A stretch of DNA of 64,000 nt from Neobacillus nitrireducens (lineage in GTDB: Bacteria; Bacillota; Bacilli; Bacillales; Cytobacillaceae): the NCBI RefSeq assembly GCF_030915405.1, contig NZ_CP133262.1, positions 4,741,001 to 4,805,000 of the forward strand. Direction: 5' to 3'. The notes under the pieces are model-generated. The model ran no database searches and was not told the origin of the DNA. It worked only from the letters and a program-made list of their open reading frames with translations. Made by a program: the position numbers and the translations under genes. This document shows, piece by piece, positions 52,167-62,339 of this stretch (positions are counted from its first letter, which is position 1; each line of letters starts with the position of its first letter).

Positions 52167-53801
52167 ATGAAAGATGTTAAATGTGAATGCGGACATGTAA
52201 ATCCACATGGAACCGTTTTATGTGAAGCATGCGGAAAGATTCTGGATGAGCAAAATAACCCTGCAGAGCTTCTTGACATGCGTTATGAAGGAAGTGCACG
52301 ACGTTCACAAACGTACAATAAAACATTTATTGATAAAATATGGAACTTTTTTTCCTCCGTTAAAGTCGGCGTTTGGCTAATAATTATTACCTTAATTGCT
52401 TCCGCACTTGGAACAATTCTTCCGCAAGAAATGTATATTGACCTGCCGGCAGAAGTTTATTATGAGCAGGAATACGGGTGGGTTGGTAAACTCTATTACC
52501 AATTAGGCTTCAATAATTTATATAGCTCTTGGTGGTACTTATTATTAATTGCAATGATCGGTATATCCTTGGTCATTTGTAGTCTCGATCGGGTGGTGCC
52601 ATTATATAAAGCCCTGAAGGCCCAACGGGTGACAAGACATGAAGGCTTTTTAAAACGTCAGCGTATTTTTGGCGTAAACGATAGTACGGATGAAAAGGAT
52701 TTCATGGCAATTAAGAAGCATCTTAAGGAAAGACGCTATCAGGTTCGTGAAGAAAATGGGGATATTTTAGCTGAAAAAGGGCGTTTTTCTCGCTGGGGTC
52801 CATACGTAAACCATGTTGGCTTAATCATTTTTTTATTTGGCGGAATGCTCCGCTTTATTCCGGGGATGTATGTAAATGAAGATCTTTGGGTTCGGGAAGG
52901 TGAAACAGCTGTAGTGCCGGAAACAGATGGACAGTTCTATATTCAAAATAACAAATTCATTCTAGAGCATTACGATAAAAATAAAGATAAGACCTTTGAA
53001 AAAGCGATTAGTATGGCAGGGGAGGTTGTGAAAAACTACCAATCCAACGTTGTCTTATATAAGCGTGTTGGACAAAATCTCCCAGGTGAGAAACCCAAAC
53101 TAAAGAAGATTGAAGATTATAAGGTCCGAGTTAATTTACCGCTCACATATGAAGGTTATTCCGTTTTCCAAGCTTCCTTCAGGAGTGAATTAAATAAGAT
53201 GTCATTTGCATTGACAAATAAACAGACTAAAAAGTCAGTAGGCGAGCTTAAGGTTGACCTTAGAGATCCAAAGACGAAGTATGATCTAGGGAATGGATAT
53301 TCTGTTGAAATTCTAAACTATTTTCCTGACTTTGAGTTTGCAGAGAATGGGGAGCCTACAACGAAATCTCGAGTCCCAAACAATCCTGCATTTGTCTTTA
53401 AAATGGTTTCTCCTGAAAAGCCAAAAGGAGAAACTAGTTTTGTTGCCATCAAGCAAACCATCGAGCCATTTGGGGATAATCAATATAAAATGGCATTTAA
53501 AGGAATTGAAACGAAAAATATATCAGGTTTTATTGTTCGTAAGGATTCAACATTATGGGCAATTATTTTGGGTGGAATCATATTTATGATTGGTGTCATC
53601 CAAGGAGCCTATTGGAACCATCGCCGAATTTGGATTCAAAATAAAAACGGACAAGTTTGGGTTGCGGCACATACAAACAAAAATTGGTATGGACTAAAAA
53701 AAGAAATTGAAACAGTATTAAAAGATACAAAACTTGTTATGCCAGATGATCAAGTTCAAACGGAAGATACAGATAAATCTAAAGAAAAGGAGAGTGTCTA
53801 G
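52167..53801 (+). CDS. resB: cytochrome c biogenesis protein ResB
   Basis: A 544-aa membrane protein. A short N-terminal zinc-ribbon-like segment has CECGHVNPHGTVLCEACG, then membrane helices near 62-83, 127-145, 210-230 and 459-480, with a large extracytoplasmic domain between the last two. With ResC it forms the System II haem lyase. ATG at 52167 has TTGGGAG 8 bp upstream, and the preceding TTG 52149 lacks one. Confidence 0.94.
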   Translation: MKDVKCECGHVNPHGTVLCEACGKILDEQNNPAELLDMRYEGSARRSQTYNKTFIDKIWNFFSSVKVGVWLIIITLIASALGTILPQEMYIDLPAEVYYEQEYGWVGKLYYQLGFNNLYSSWWYLLLIAMIGISLVICSLDRVVPLYKALKAQRVTRHEGFLKRQRIFGVNDSTDEKDFMAIKKHLKERRYQVREENGDILAEKGRFSRWGPYVNHVGLIIFLFGGMLRFIPGMYVNEDLWVREGETAVVPETDGQFYIQNNKFILEHYDKNKDKTFEKAISMAGEVVKNYQSNVVLYKRVGQNLPGEKPKLKKIEDYKVRVNLPLTYEGYSVFQASFRSELNKMSFALTNKQTKKSVGELKVDLRDPKTKYDLGNGYSVEILNYFPDFEFAENGEPTTKSRVPNNPAFVFKMVSPEKPKGETSFVAIKQTIEPFGDNQYKMAFKGIETKNISGFIVRKDSTLWAIILGGIIFMIGVIQGAYWNHRRIWIQNKNGQVWVAAHTNKNWYGLKKEIETVLKDTKLVMPDDQVQTEDTDKSKEKESV

Positions 53802-54986
53802 TTGGTTACAATAAGCAGTAATTTATTATTTATTTCTTTTATTCTATATTTAGTTGCAACCCTTTTTTACGGCGGGTCTATTAAATCAAAAAAGCATTCG
53901 AGTGCAAAGGAAGGAACCAATAGATGGGGAAAGATTGCTGTTCTGTTAACTATTATTGGTTTTGTTTCACAACTGGGTTACTTTATCACTAGATGGATTG
54001 CTGCTGGACACGCACCTGTTAGTAACATGTTTGAATTCACAACATTCTTCGGGATGGCCCTTGTAGGTGCATTTATCGTTATTTATTTTATATATCGTAC
54101 AACCTTACTTGGACTATTTACAATGCCTGTGGCTCTATTGGTTATTGCTTATGCGAGTATGTTTCCAAAGGATATTACGCCATTAATACCGGCATTACAA
54201 AGTTATTGGTTACATATTCACGTAACTACTGCAGCTATTGGGGAGGCTATTCTATCGATAAGCTTTGCAGCAGGGCTTATTTATCTCGTAAAGGCAATTG
54301 ATCAAACAAAATCCAGCAAACAAACATTTTGGCTTGAAATGGTAATGTTTGCATTAGTTGCTGTGCTAGGCTTTGTTACTGTTTCATCCATATTTTCAGG
54401 TATGGGTTACCATGAAAAATTTAATTGGATTGATAAACATGATAACGCCGCAGTTGCTGAATATACGATGCCTGCCCTTTCAGGACCGCATAAGGGAGAA
54501 TTACTAACAAAGGACGGATTTAGGCCTATATTCGAGGTACCTGCCTTTATTAATGCAAAAAAATTAAATACCGTTATTTGGTCATTAATGGCGGGACTTG
54601 TTATTTATGGTTTAATTAGATTAATTTTACGAAAACGAATTGCTGCAGCACTAAAACCGATTGTTAAAAATATTAAATTAGACTTTGTTGACGAAATTAG
54701 CTATCGCTCGGTATTAATCGGTTTCCCAGTCTTTACTCTGGGTGCACTTATTTTCGCGATGATTTGGGCACAAATGGCTTGGTCACGATTTTGGGGATGG
54801 GACCCAAAAGAAGTTTGGGCATTAATCACATTTTTATTCTATGCAGCATTTTTACATCTTCGTCTTTCAAAAGGGTGGCATGGTGAAAAATCTGCTTGGT
54901 TAGCAGTAATTGGCTTTGTTATTATTATGTTTAACCTTGTGGCAGTCAATCTCGTTATTGCCGGACTCCATTCCTATGCTGGATAA
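53802..54986 (+). CDS. resC: cytochrome c biogenesis protein ResC (CcsA-type)
   Basis: A 394-aa protein with about eight membrane helices and the haem-handling tryptophan-rich motif [18 protein letters not shown]. Conserved histidines lie at [11 protein letters not shown] and at [15 protein letters not shown] start at 53802, directly after the resB stop, so translation is coupled. Third gene of resABCDE. Confidence 0.95.
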   Translation: MVTISSNLLFISFILYLVATLFYGGSIKSKKHSSAKEGTNRWGKIAVLLTIIGFVSQLGYFITRWIAAGHAPVSNMFEFTTFFGMALVGAFIVIYFIYRTTLLGLFTMPVALLVIAYASMFPKDITPLIPALQSYWLHIHVTTAAIGEAILSISFAAGLIYLVKAIDQTKSSKQTFWLEMVMFALVAVLGFVTVSSIFSGMGYHEKFNWIDKHDNAAVAEYTMPALSGPHKGELLTKDGFRPIFEVPAFINAKKLNTVIWSLMAGLVIYGLIRLILRKRIAAALKPIVKNIKLDFVDEISYRSVLIGFPVFTLGALIFAMIWAQMAWSRFWGWDPKEVWALITFLFYAAFLHLRLSKGWHGEKSAWLAVIGFVIIMFNLVAVNLVIAGLHSYAG

Positions 54987-55174
54987 TCATTTGAAAATCG
55001 GATAAGGATATAATTTAATAACCTTCATTTACTAATAAGTGAAGGTTATTTATAAAATCTTCAAATGTAACAACAGTTGTCAAATTATTGACACTTTTAA
55101 TAGGAGTAATTAGTACGAAAATATAGCATAAAACCAGCCCGTTTTGTAAAATAAACTCCATGGGGGGATTAATA

Positions 55175-55891
55175 ATGGAAAAAGACGTGAAAATTTTAGT
55201 TGTGGATGATGAGGAAAGAATTCGCCGTTTATTAAAAATGTATTTAGAGCGTGAAGACTATACAATTGATGAAGCTGAAGATGGAACTGAGGCATTAGCT
55301 AAAGCATTTGCTAATGATTATGATGTTATTCTTCTTGACCTGATGATGCCAGGGAAAGATGGAATTGAGGTTTGTCGTGAATTAAGAGAAAAGAAGGCAA
55401 CACCGGTCATCATGCTTACTGCTAAAGGGGAAGAAATTAATCGTGTCCAAGGCTTTGAAGTTGGCACCGATGATTATATTGTCAAACCATTTAGTCCGAG
55501 AGAGGTTGTCTTACGCGTCAAAGCCTTGTTAAGAAGGTCTTCACAAACAAGTTACCTGCAAACGGAAACGACAACCAAAGACGTCATTGTATTCCCGCAC
55601 TTAACCATTGATAATGATGCACATAGGGTAACTGCTGACGGTAAAGAAGTAAGTTTAACACCAAAAGAATATGAATTGCTCTATTTCTTAGCGAAAGCAC
55701 CGGATAAAGTATTTGACCGTGAACAATTACTTAAAGAAGTATGGCATTATGAATTTTTCGGCGATCTACGGACAGTTGATACACATGTAAAACGTCTTCG
55801 TGAAAAATTAAACAAGGTTTCCGAGCAAGCTGCCAGAATGATTGTTACAGTTTGGGGCGTAGGCTATAAATTTGAGGTTATTAATGAATGA
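55175..55891 (+). CDS. resD: response regulator ResD
   Basis: A 238-aa OmpR-type regulator. Phospho-acceptor Asp55 in [14 protein letters not shown], acidic pair in [10 protein letters not shown], Lys in [10 protein letters not shown]; winged-helix output about 135-236 with [16 protein letters not shown]. It controls aerobic and anaerobic respiration genes together with ResE. ATG at 55175 has TGGGGGG upstream. Separated from resC by 188 bp, so it may have its own promoter. Confidence 0.95.
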   Translation: MEKDVKILVVDDEERIRRLLKMYLEREDYTIDEAEDGTEALAKAFANDYDVILLDLMMPGKDGIEVCRELREKKATPVIMLTAKGEEINRVQGFEVGTDDYIVKPFSPREVVLRVKALLRRSSQTSYLQTETTTKDVIVFPHLTIDNDAHRVTADGKEVSLTPKEYELLYFLAKAPDKVFDREQLLKEVWHYEFFGDLRTVDTHVKRLREKLNKVSEQAARMIVTVWGVGYKFEVINE

Positions 55892-57666
55892 CGCTTTTAA
55901 GAAGTGTTGTTGGAAAGCTATGGTTAACGATCCTTTTACTAGTATCTTTTGTGCTTTTCATCTTAACCATTATGCTTCTCGAATTTTTCCAAAATCAAAA
56001 TACGCTTGGGATGAAAAATGATTTAACCAATACAGCTGAGAAGATAGCAAACGTTTTAGAAGAGCATCCTAAAGAAAAATTGCCACTTGGACTAGAGATA
56101 TCCTGGGAAATTATCGATAAAGTTAACAAAGTAGTTATTATTAAAAATGACAGAGAAATCTACTACTCTCCAAACACGGATATTTCAAATAGGTTATCTC
56201 TAACTGATATTCAAAAGGATCCCAAACTATCACAAGTATTTACTAAAGATTTATCCGTTGAAAAGGTTTCTACCCTTTCGTTTAATGATGGGAAAGACGG
56301 AGATAAGTATTCAATTATAGGTGTACCTTTACATCTTCCTGGGGAAGAAAAAAGTGCGGTTTTTATTTATCAATCAGTAGAAATAATGCAACAAACCACC
56401 CATGAAACAACAAAATTTATTTTACTTGTTGCAGGTGTTGCTATTATTCTTACGACTATTTTTGCCTTCTTTTTGTCCACAAGAATTGCAGCCCCTTTAA
56501 GAAAAATGAGAGAAGCAGCGTTTGAAGTGGCTAGAGGGAAATTCGATACTAAAGTCCCTATTCTTACCCATGATGAAATTGGTGAACTAGCAACGGCATT
56601 TAATCAGATGGGTAGACAGTTGAAGTTCAATATGAGTGCTCTTAGCCAAGAGAAAGAGCAATTATCGAGTATTTTAAGCAGTATGGCAGATGGAGTAATT
56701 ACCTTTAATCGGGATGGGACAATTCTGATTACCAACCCTCCAGCTGACCGTTTTCTTCAGTACTGGTATTATGAAATGGGTGGAATTAGTACTGATTCCG
56801 AGGCCACACCACCAGAGGTAATGGATCTGTTTGAACAAGCTGTCGATACGGAAGCAGAACAAGTCGGTGAAATTTCATTCCAAGGCAGGCATTGGGTTAT
56901 CCTGGTTAGTCCATTATATAGTAACCGGTTTATACGTGGTGCAGTTGCTGTTTTGCGGGATATGACTGAGGAACGACAGTTAGATAAAATGAGACAAGAC
57001 TTTATTGCTAATGTCTCCCATGAGCTTAGAACACCTATATCGATGTTACAAGGCTATAGCGAGGCAATAGTAGACGATATCGCGGAATCACAGGAAGAGA
57101 AAAAGGAAATGGCAAAGGTCATCTATGATGAATCATTGCGAATGGGCCGGCTTGTCAATGAGTTGCTGGATTTAGCCCGTATGGAAGCAGGACATCTGCA
57201 ATTAACAATGGAAGATGTTAATATTTCTTCATTTATTAATCGAATTATTCATAAGTTCCAGGGACTAGCTAAAGAAAATGAAATTCAATTGTATGCCGAA
57301 ATAGAAAATGAAACCACCACTATTTCCTTCGATCCCGATCGAATCGAACAGGTACTCACCAATTTAATTGATAACGCCATCAGACATACACCAAAGGGTG
57401 GCTCTGTTAAATTAAGTGTGACTTCGGATGATAAGGGCATAATGATTAGAGTGAAGGATTCTGGTACTGGTATTCCCGATGAAGACTTACCTTTTGTCTT
57501 TGAAAGGTTTTATAAGGCGGATAAAGCTCGGACGAGAGGAAGAGCTGGAACAGGACTTGGACTAGCCATAGCTAAAAATATTATTGATGCACATCGTGGT
57601 CATATTTCTGTTCAGAGTAAACTAAATCACGGAACGACATTTTCCTTTTTACTGCCTCGAAAATAG
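55888..57666 (+). CDS. resE: sensor histidine kinase ResE
   Basis: A 592-aa kinase: two membrane helices (about 10-33 and 177-198) with an extracytoplasmic domain between, HAMP (about 199-251), PAS (about 258-365), dimerisation domain with His378 in [13 protein letters not shown], and HATPase with [21 protein letters not shown] and [12 protein letters not shown]. The ATGA overlap with resD couples them. It senses respiratory or redox state and nitric oxide in B. subtilis. Confidence 0.95.
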   Translation: MTLLRSVVGKLWLTILLLVSFVLFILTIMLLEFFQNQNTLGMKNDLTNTAEKIANVLEEHPKEKLPLGLEISWEIIDKVNKVVIIKNDREIYYSPNTDISNRLSLTDIQKDPKLSQVFTKDLSVEKVSTLSFNDGKDGDKYSIIGVPLHLPGEEKSAVFIYQSVEIMQQTTHETTKFILLVAGVAIILTTIFAFFLSTRIAAPLRKMREAAFEVARGKFDTKVPILTHDEIGELATAFNQMGRQLKFNMSALSQEKEQLSSILSSMADGVITFNRDGTILITNPPADRFLQYWYYEMGGISTDSEATPPEVMDLFEQAVDTEAEQVGEISFQGRHWVILVSPLYSNRFIRGAVAVLRDMTEERQLDKMRQDFIANVSHELRTPISMLQGYSEAIVDDIAESQEEKKEMAKVIYDESLRMGRLVNELLDLARMEAGHLQLTMEDVNISSFINRIIHKFQGLAKENEIQLYAEIENETTTISFDPDRIEQVLTNLIDNAIRHTPKGGSVKLSVTSDDKGIMIRVKDSGTGIPDEDLPFVFERFYKADKARTRGRAGTGLGLAIAKNIIDAHRGHISVQSKLNHGTTFSFLLPRK

Positions 57667-57717
57667 TAATAAGAACAAGTATTTTGCCGATTGTTCTTGA
57701 TTCACGAGGAACAACTT

Positions 57718-57834
57718 AAAGCGGAAGCGCCTTGCCCAGGGGCGACAGGCATAAGACGAGCCGGCGAGAAGGTTGTTCTTTAACCTTCTTGACGGATTGG
57801 CTTATGACCCGAGCCCCTAGGCGCTGCAGCTAGA
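57718..57834 (+). repeat. GCGGAAGCGCC-type repeat, full-length hairpin copy
   Basis: 117 bp. It begins AAAGCGGAAGCGCCTTGCCC and ends CCTAGGCGCTGCAGCTAGA. Inside, GAGAAGGTT pairs with AACCTTCTT, GCATAAG with CTTATG and GGGGC with GCCCC, so nearly the whole element can fold. No coding capacity. It occupies part of the 411-bp gap between resE and sigX. Confidence 0.75.
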
Positions 57835-57842
57835 TATAACTA

Positions 57843-57921
57843 AAAGCGGAAGCGACCGTTTTGCGACGTATGGATTGGAACCGCTCCGCATGAGATAAAG
57901 GAAACACGAAGAGCGTAAGCG
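57843..57921 (+). repeat. second, diverged GCGGAAGCG-type repeat
   Basis: It begins AAAGCGGAAGCGACCG and ends CGAAGAGCGTAAGCG, immediately after the first element. It shares only the ends with it. Confidence 0.55.
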
Positions 57922-57950
57922 AAAACTCATCCATTAAGGATGAGTTTTTT
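57922..57950 (+). terminator. terminator before sigX
   Basis: AACTCATCC pairs with GGATGAGTT (within 57924-57946) and a T run follows. It probably ends the res transcript after the repeats. Confidence 0.82.
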
Positions 57951-58023
57951 ACGTCATGATTTTGGGAAATATATTCCAATTTACACCTTCCTTTTTGTCA
58001 CAAAAAAGTCTATATTTATAAGG

Positions 58024-58050
58024 TGAAACTTTTTATACATATAAATCGAC
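58024..58050 (+). promoter_or_regulatory. ECF-type (SigX) autoregulatory promoter
   Basis: TGAAAC (58024-58029), a 17-bp spacer and CGAC (58047-58050) fit the SigX pattern TGTAAC-N17-CGAC with one mismatch. SigX is known to direct its own operon. Confidence 0.75.
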
Positions 58051-58077
58051 TAATATTATGAACGGGGAGGGGAATTG

Positions 58078-58629
58078 ATGGACTCCGTTTTCGATGAACT
58101 TTACCAAAAATATCATCATGACGTTTTTCAATTTCTATTTTATATGGTCAGAAACAAAGAACATGCGGAGGATCTTGTCCAAGAGGTCTATATTAGGGTC
58201 TATAAATCTTATCGTCGTTTCGAAGGGAAAAGCAGTGAGAAAACCTGGTTGTTTTCAATCGCAAGAAATGTAGCCATTGATTTCTTCCGAAAACAAAAAG
58301 GATGGAAAGAACGATTACTCGAAAAATTTGATTGGTCCACCGATCAGCTGAAAGATGGATATCCTATACCAGAAGAGATCACGGTCCAAAAGGAAGAAAT
58401 CCGATGGGTTTATAACTGCCTTGAATATTGTACAATGGACCAACGTACGGTTATTATTCTACGATATATACAAGATTTATCGATTGCTGAAACAGCCCAA
58501 GCATTAGGATGGACAGAAAGTAAAGTGAAAACCACACAACACCGATCGTTAAAGGTCTTGAAGAAACATATGGAAATGTCATATGAAAAGGAGGGGGCGG
58601 CTAGTGAAAAAGTCAGAGTGGAGCGATAA
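58078..58629 (+). CDS. sigX: ECF sigma factor SigX
   Basis: A 183-aa sigma factor. Region 2 has HHDVFQFLFYMVRNKEHAED, then LVQEVYIRVYKSYRRFEG and KTWLFSIARNVAIDFFRKQ; region 4 has LSIAETAQALGWTESKVKTT. In B. subtilis SigX governs cell-envelope charge and resistance to cationic peptides. ATG at 58078 has GGGGAGGGG 5 bp before it. rsiX starts within its last codons. Confidence 0.93.
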   Translation: MDSVFDELYQKYHHDVFQFLFYMVRNKEHAEDLVQEVYIRVYKSYRRFEGKSSEKTWLFSIARNVAIDFFRKQKGWKERLLEKFDWSTDQLKDGYPIPEEITVQKEEIRWVYNCLEYCTMDQRTVIILRYIQDLSIAETAQALGWTESKVKTTQHRSLKVLKKHMEMSYEKEGAASEKVRVER

Positions 58630-59773
58630 GCAGCTCGAAGAATTATTAAGGCAAATGCCTAAGATACAAGATAATCGCAATCCTCGTGACATTTATCAAA
58701 ATCTTAATATTAGAAAAAAGAAAATGAAACAATGGATGCTGCCTGGCCTCGCTACTGCATGTGCATTGCTTATTTTTTTCATCTTAGTTCCTAAATTAAT
58801 GATTGGAAATCAGTATGCTGAGGAGAAGGCGAGTCAAAAAGATGCTTCAGCTGGGAAGGAAGTGCAAAACGCGGATGAAAATTCAAAGCTTGCAAAAGAA
58901 AGTGATAATTCACAAGCAAAAACATTTTCAGAAGCCGGGAATAATGAACTTTTAAAAACAGCCATCTATGATGAAGATGTGAACAGTGGAACAGTCTTAA
59001 CTTATTGGATCCCGGATTCACAAGCGCAAATACTAGTTCCAGTATCCACTTTAGTTAATAATTCAACTGATAAATTATCGTTTACTTTATTTATTGAAAA
59101 AATGGTGGATTTACAGGAAGAGGCCTGGGGGTTAAGTGAATTTTATCCTCTAAATGCTACCCTGAAGCTTGATGAGAAAAACAAAAGTGTTTTGATTGAT
59201 GTGCCGGCAAATCATAAGTATGGACAAGGCTCAACAACTGAAACCACTTTTATTAAAGTATTACAAAAAGATATTTCTTCAAATAGTCAAATGAAAAAGA
59301 TACATTTTTCAACAAATGGTAAGCCTGGCATCGAATTAGGGAACTACGGAAGGCAAGAAGAAATCCAAGTTGTTAAAGAGAAGAATCATGCTTTCTTCTT
59401 TTATTATTCCGAAGGGAATGAAATTCCCTATTTAGTGCCATCAATTGACACGTATAAAGATATTCAAACAGCTTTGGAATCAATGAAGAATGATCAGCCT
59501 TTATTGGGATTAAAAAGTTCACTTTTACCAGCACTTCCGATTAAGGATGTTTCTACAAATGAAAAAACATTATATGTTACACTTAAGGATAATTCGACCT
59601 TGAGTGATAATCAACTAACCCTAAATGCGTATGAGTCTTTATTATTGACAGCAAAAGAATTTGGTTTAGACAAAGTAATAATTAAGAATTCATCCATTAA
59701 AAACATCGGGCCATTTGACCTATCAAAAGAAAATAAAGTCCCGTTGGCTCCAAACTTTCGAACGATTCAATAA
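58604..59773 (+). CDS. rsiX: anti-sigma X factor RsiX
   Basis: A 389-aa protein. The cytosolic N-terminal sigma-binding part (about 1-45) is followed by one membrane helix (MLPGLATACALLIFFILVP at about 46-64), a Ser/Lys/Glu-rich linker and an extracytoplasmic part resembling GerMN-type domains (VYVTLKD-like segments near the end). GTG at 58604 has AAAAGGAGGGGG upstream and overlaps sigX by 26 bp. It holds SigX inactive until envelope stress. Confidence 0.88.
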   Translation: MKKSEWSDKQLEELLRQMPKIQDNRNPRDIYQNLNIRKKKMKQWMLPGLATACALLIFFILVPKLMIGNQYAEEKASQKDASAGKEVQNADENSKLAKESDNSQAKTFSEAGNNELLKTAIYDEDVNSGTVLTYWIPDSQAQILVPVSTLVNNSTDKLSFTLFIEKMVDLQEEAWGLSEFYPLNATLKLDEKNKSVLIDVPANHKYGQGSTTETTFIKVLQKDISSNSQMKKIHFSTNGKPGIELGNYGRQEEIQVVKEKNHAFFFYYSEGNEIPYLVPSIDTYKDIQTALESMKNDQPLLGLKSSLLPALPIKDVSTNEKTLYVTLKDNSTLSDNQLTLNAYESLLLTAKEFGLDKVIIKNSSIKNIGPFDLSKENKVPLAPNFRTIQ

Positions 59774-59781
59774 TGAATCCT

Positions 59782-59810
59782 AATCAACCCAATGAGGTTG
59801 ATTTTTTTTT
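59782..59810 (+). terminator. terminator of sigX-rsiX
   Basis: AATCAACC (59782-59789) pairs with GGTTGATT (59796-59803), followed by a long T run. Confidence 0.9.
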
Positions 59811-59937
59811 TATGAATAAAATATCCGTAATCTCCCAATTATAACAAGTATGCCTAAGCGTTCCTCCACAGGGAAAGTGTTCTAAACGTGAAACAATTTA
59901 CATATGGTGTGGAGGAGGAAAAGAACAAAGGAGGTTA

Positions 59938-60693
59938 ATGAAGAAAATGCGAGACTACATAAAAAGGGTTCTCATTGCCCTAATTATGGCGCTATGTGTC
60001 AGTTTATTATTTTTAGGTGGAAAGCATTCAGAAGCAAGTATGAAGGATGAGAAAGCGATTAAGGATGGGTGGATATGGCCTACAGACGGGATTATTTCTG
60101 ATACATATGGAACAAGAATGGGGAAACATAAGGGAATTGATATCGCTGGAAAAATAAACACACCTGTTCTTGCTGTCGCTGATGGTCAAGTGGTGAAATC
60201 CTATTTTTCGAATACATACGGAAATGTAGTGTTTATTAAACATCCAAGTCATTTTGTTACTGTCTATGCTCACTTAAACAAACGAATAGTAATTGAGGGA
60301 CAAATGATTAAGCAAGGAACTGTAATAGGAAATATGGGGAGAACTGGACAAGCTACCGGAACCCATCTTCATTTTGAAACGCACCAGCAAGTGTGGAGAT
60401 ATGATAAGAAATTTGCAATGGATCCTGAAAAGCTCCTAGGAAACGTTGATACAGGCTTTATGGTAAGGGGTGGAATTGCAGGAATCCAAAACGATGTATT
60501 AGAAGCCAGTACCCATGTAAAACAGCAGAACGAGGATCATTCAAGGACGGGCAAAAAACAATATATCGTCAAACAAGGTGATACATTGTACTCCATTTCG
60601 AGAAAAACAAATATGACGGTAACACGCATTAAAGAACTCAACGATCTGTCTTCAGACCTTATTAAACCTAAACAAATATTAACTATAAATTAA
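59938..60693 (+). CDS. LysM-containing M23 peptidase
   Basis: 251 aa. Signal or anchor helix about 10-29. M23 lysostaphin-type domain about 44-160, with zinc motifs HKGIDIAGKI (HxxxD) and THLHFETHQQ (HxH). The C-terminal LysM begins QYIVKQGDTLYSISRKTNM and ends at LTIN. It should bind and cut peptidoglycan outside the cell; spore or growth role unknown. AAAGGAGG lies 2 bp before ATG 59938, so ATG 59947 is an alternative start. Confidence 0.87.
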   Translation: MKKMRDYIKRVLIALIMALCVSLLFLGGKHSEASMKDEKAIKDGWIWPTDGIISDTYGTRMGKHKGIDIAGKINTPVLAVADGQVVKSYFSNTYGNVVFIKHPSHFVTVYAHLNKRIVIEGQMIKQGTVIGNMGRTGQATGTHLHFETHQQVWRYDKKFAMDPEKLLGNVDTGFMVRGGIAGIQNDVLEASTHVKQQNEDHSRTGKKQYIVKQGDTLYSISRKTNMTVTRIKELNDLSSDLIKPKQILTIN

Positions 60694-60704
60694 GATAATG
60701 AACT

Positions 60705-60733
60705 ACCCGCAGATTCAGGATTCTGCGGGTTTG
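60705..60733 (+). terminator. terminator of the M23 peptidase gene
   Basis: ACCCGCAG (60705-60712) pairs with CTGCGGGT (60723-60730), followed by TTGTTT. Confidence 0.75.
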
Positions 60734-60788
60734 TTTATTGAAAAAATAATAAAAAAGTGTCAGTACTATTAAATACTAAATTCTTTGC

Positions 60789-60817
60789 TTAACAAATTAT
60801 GCATACTGCAGTATAAT
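60789..60817 (+). promoter_or_regulatory. SigA promoter of the FMN riboswitch/ribU transcript
   Basis: TTAACA (60789-60794), a 17-bp spacer and TATAAT (60812-60817); the riboswitch begins about 25 bp downstream. Confidence 0.75.
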
Positions 60818-60842
60818 TATATTTGTAATTAAATATCGATCT

Positions 60843-61066
60843 ATCTTCGGGGCAGGGTGAAATTCCCGATCGGCGGTAATTGAGTAAAACTCATGAGCCC
60901 GCGAGCCGTAATTTGGCAGGATTTGGTGTGATTCCAAAGCCGACAGTATAGTCTGGATGGGAGAAGATGGAGGTTCTGCAGACGTTCAAAATTTCTAATG
61001 AAATGAACGTTTATTAAGCGTGCCTTTGTGAACTCCCTCAAGCTTATTTCTTGAGGGAGTTTTTAT
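60843..61066 (+). promoter_or_regulatory. FMN riboswitch with terminator
   Basis: The RFN aptamer runs 60843-60968: ATCTTCGGGGCAGGGTGAAA, TTCCCGATCGGCGGTAAT, the AGCCCGCGAGC arm, GGCAGGATTTGGTGTGATTC, CCAAAGCCGACAGTATAGTC and the closing GGATGGGAGAAGAT. An expression platform with ACGTTCA/TGAACGT follows. Then comes the terminator stem 61032-61042 with 61050-61060 and a T run. FMN should terminate ribU transcription. Confidence 0.95.
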
Positions 61067-61136
61067 TTACATAGGTTTCGACTGTTGCTGAACCTCTCTT
61101 CCTAAACGCGATGGATCAAAAAGAGGAGAGAGGAAG

Positions 61137-61721
61137 ATGAAGAAGATGAAGAAACAAAGAAAAATGAATGTCAGGGCTTATGTGTCAATTGGAATGCTGA
61201 GCAGTATTGCTTTTCTGCTTATGCTAATACAATTTCCATTGCCGCTATTCCCAAATTTCTTATTTGTCGATTTCAGCGACATACCGGCATTAATTGCTGC
61301 ATTGATTTTTGGACCAATTGCAGGAGTATTAGTAGAACTTTTTAAAAATATCCTTAATTATATTCAGACAGGAAGCTTTACAGGAATCCCTGTTGGCCAT
61401 ATAGCCAATTTCGCTGCTGGAATTGTGTTTATCCTGCCCACATATTATATATATAATAGACTCAAAACTAGAAAAGGTATGACACTGGCGTTAATTTCTG
61501 GGACAGTAACGATGGCAGTTATAATGAGTATTCTAAATTACTTAATTATTTTACCTGCATATACCCTTCTAATGGGTTTTCCAGATATGCGTAATTTGGT
61601 TGTACCAGCCATCTTGCCTTTTAATATCCTAAAAGGTGTGATGATGTCTGCGATCTTTATGCTCCTGTTTATTCGGATGCAGGCATGGATTAATAAAAAT
61701 ACAACAATTAAAAGCGTCTAA
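61137..61721 (+). CDS. ribU: riboflavin ECF transporter S component RibU
   Basis: A 194-aa membrane protein with about six helices. The cytosolic start (MKKMKKQRKMNVRAYVSIGM) and PNFLFVDFSDIPALIAALIFG are followed by ELFKNILNYIQTGSFTG and IPVGHIANFAAGI, which are typical of RibU/FmnP (YpaA). It binds riboflavin and works with the shared EcfAA'T module. The FMN riboswitch directly upstream supports the substrate. GAGGAGAGAGGAAG precedes ATG 61137. Confidence 0.95.
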   Translation: MKKMKKQRKMNVRAYVSIGMLSSIAFLLMLIQFPLPLFPNFLFVDFSDIPALIAALIFGPIAGVLVELFKNILNYIQTGSFTGIPVGHIANFAAGIVFILPTYYIYNRLKTRKGMTLALISGTVTMAVIMSILNYLIILPAYTLLMGFPDMRNLVVPAILPFNILKGVMMSAIFMLLFIRMQAWINKNTTIKSV

Positions 61722-61728
61722 TAGAAAA

Positions 61729-61761
61729 CAGCAGGGGGGAACCATTCCCTGCCGTTTTTTT
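61729..61761 (+). terminator. terminator of ribU
   Basis: GCAGGG (61731-61736) pairs with CCCTGC (61747-61752), followed by seven T residues. Confidence 0.82.
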
Positions 61762-61772
61762 ATTGTTGAAAT

Positions 61773-61801
61773 AAAAACCCCTCTCCTAAAATGGAGAGGG
61801 G
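61773..61801 (-). terminator. terminator of fer
   Basis: CCCCTCTCC pairs with GGAGAGGGG (61778-61786 with 61793-61801); on the minus strand a T run follows. Confidence 0.85.
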
Positions 61802-61831
61802 CAGTAGCTTAAAGTTTATTTTACTTAACTA

Positions 61832-62110
<279 letters not shown>

Positions 62111-62339
62111 TTATTCTAACACATTTTCCATTATCAAGATGAAAACGGATAACTCATATCTATTGTAAAACTGTATCGACAACTTTTCAATAGAAAAATG
62201 CCCTTATTCCTGATGTTAAATAGATGAATTTCTATTTCTTCCACATTTTCAAGCAACAATCCATTCTTATTCATGGTAGAATAAAGAAGAAAAATGGGTA
62301 TTTTGTCGATAATGCGCGAAAAAGCGGTGGGGGACTCGG

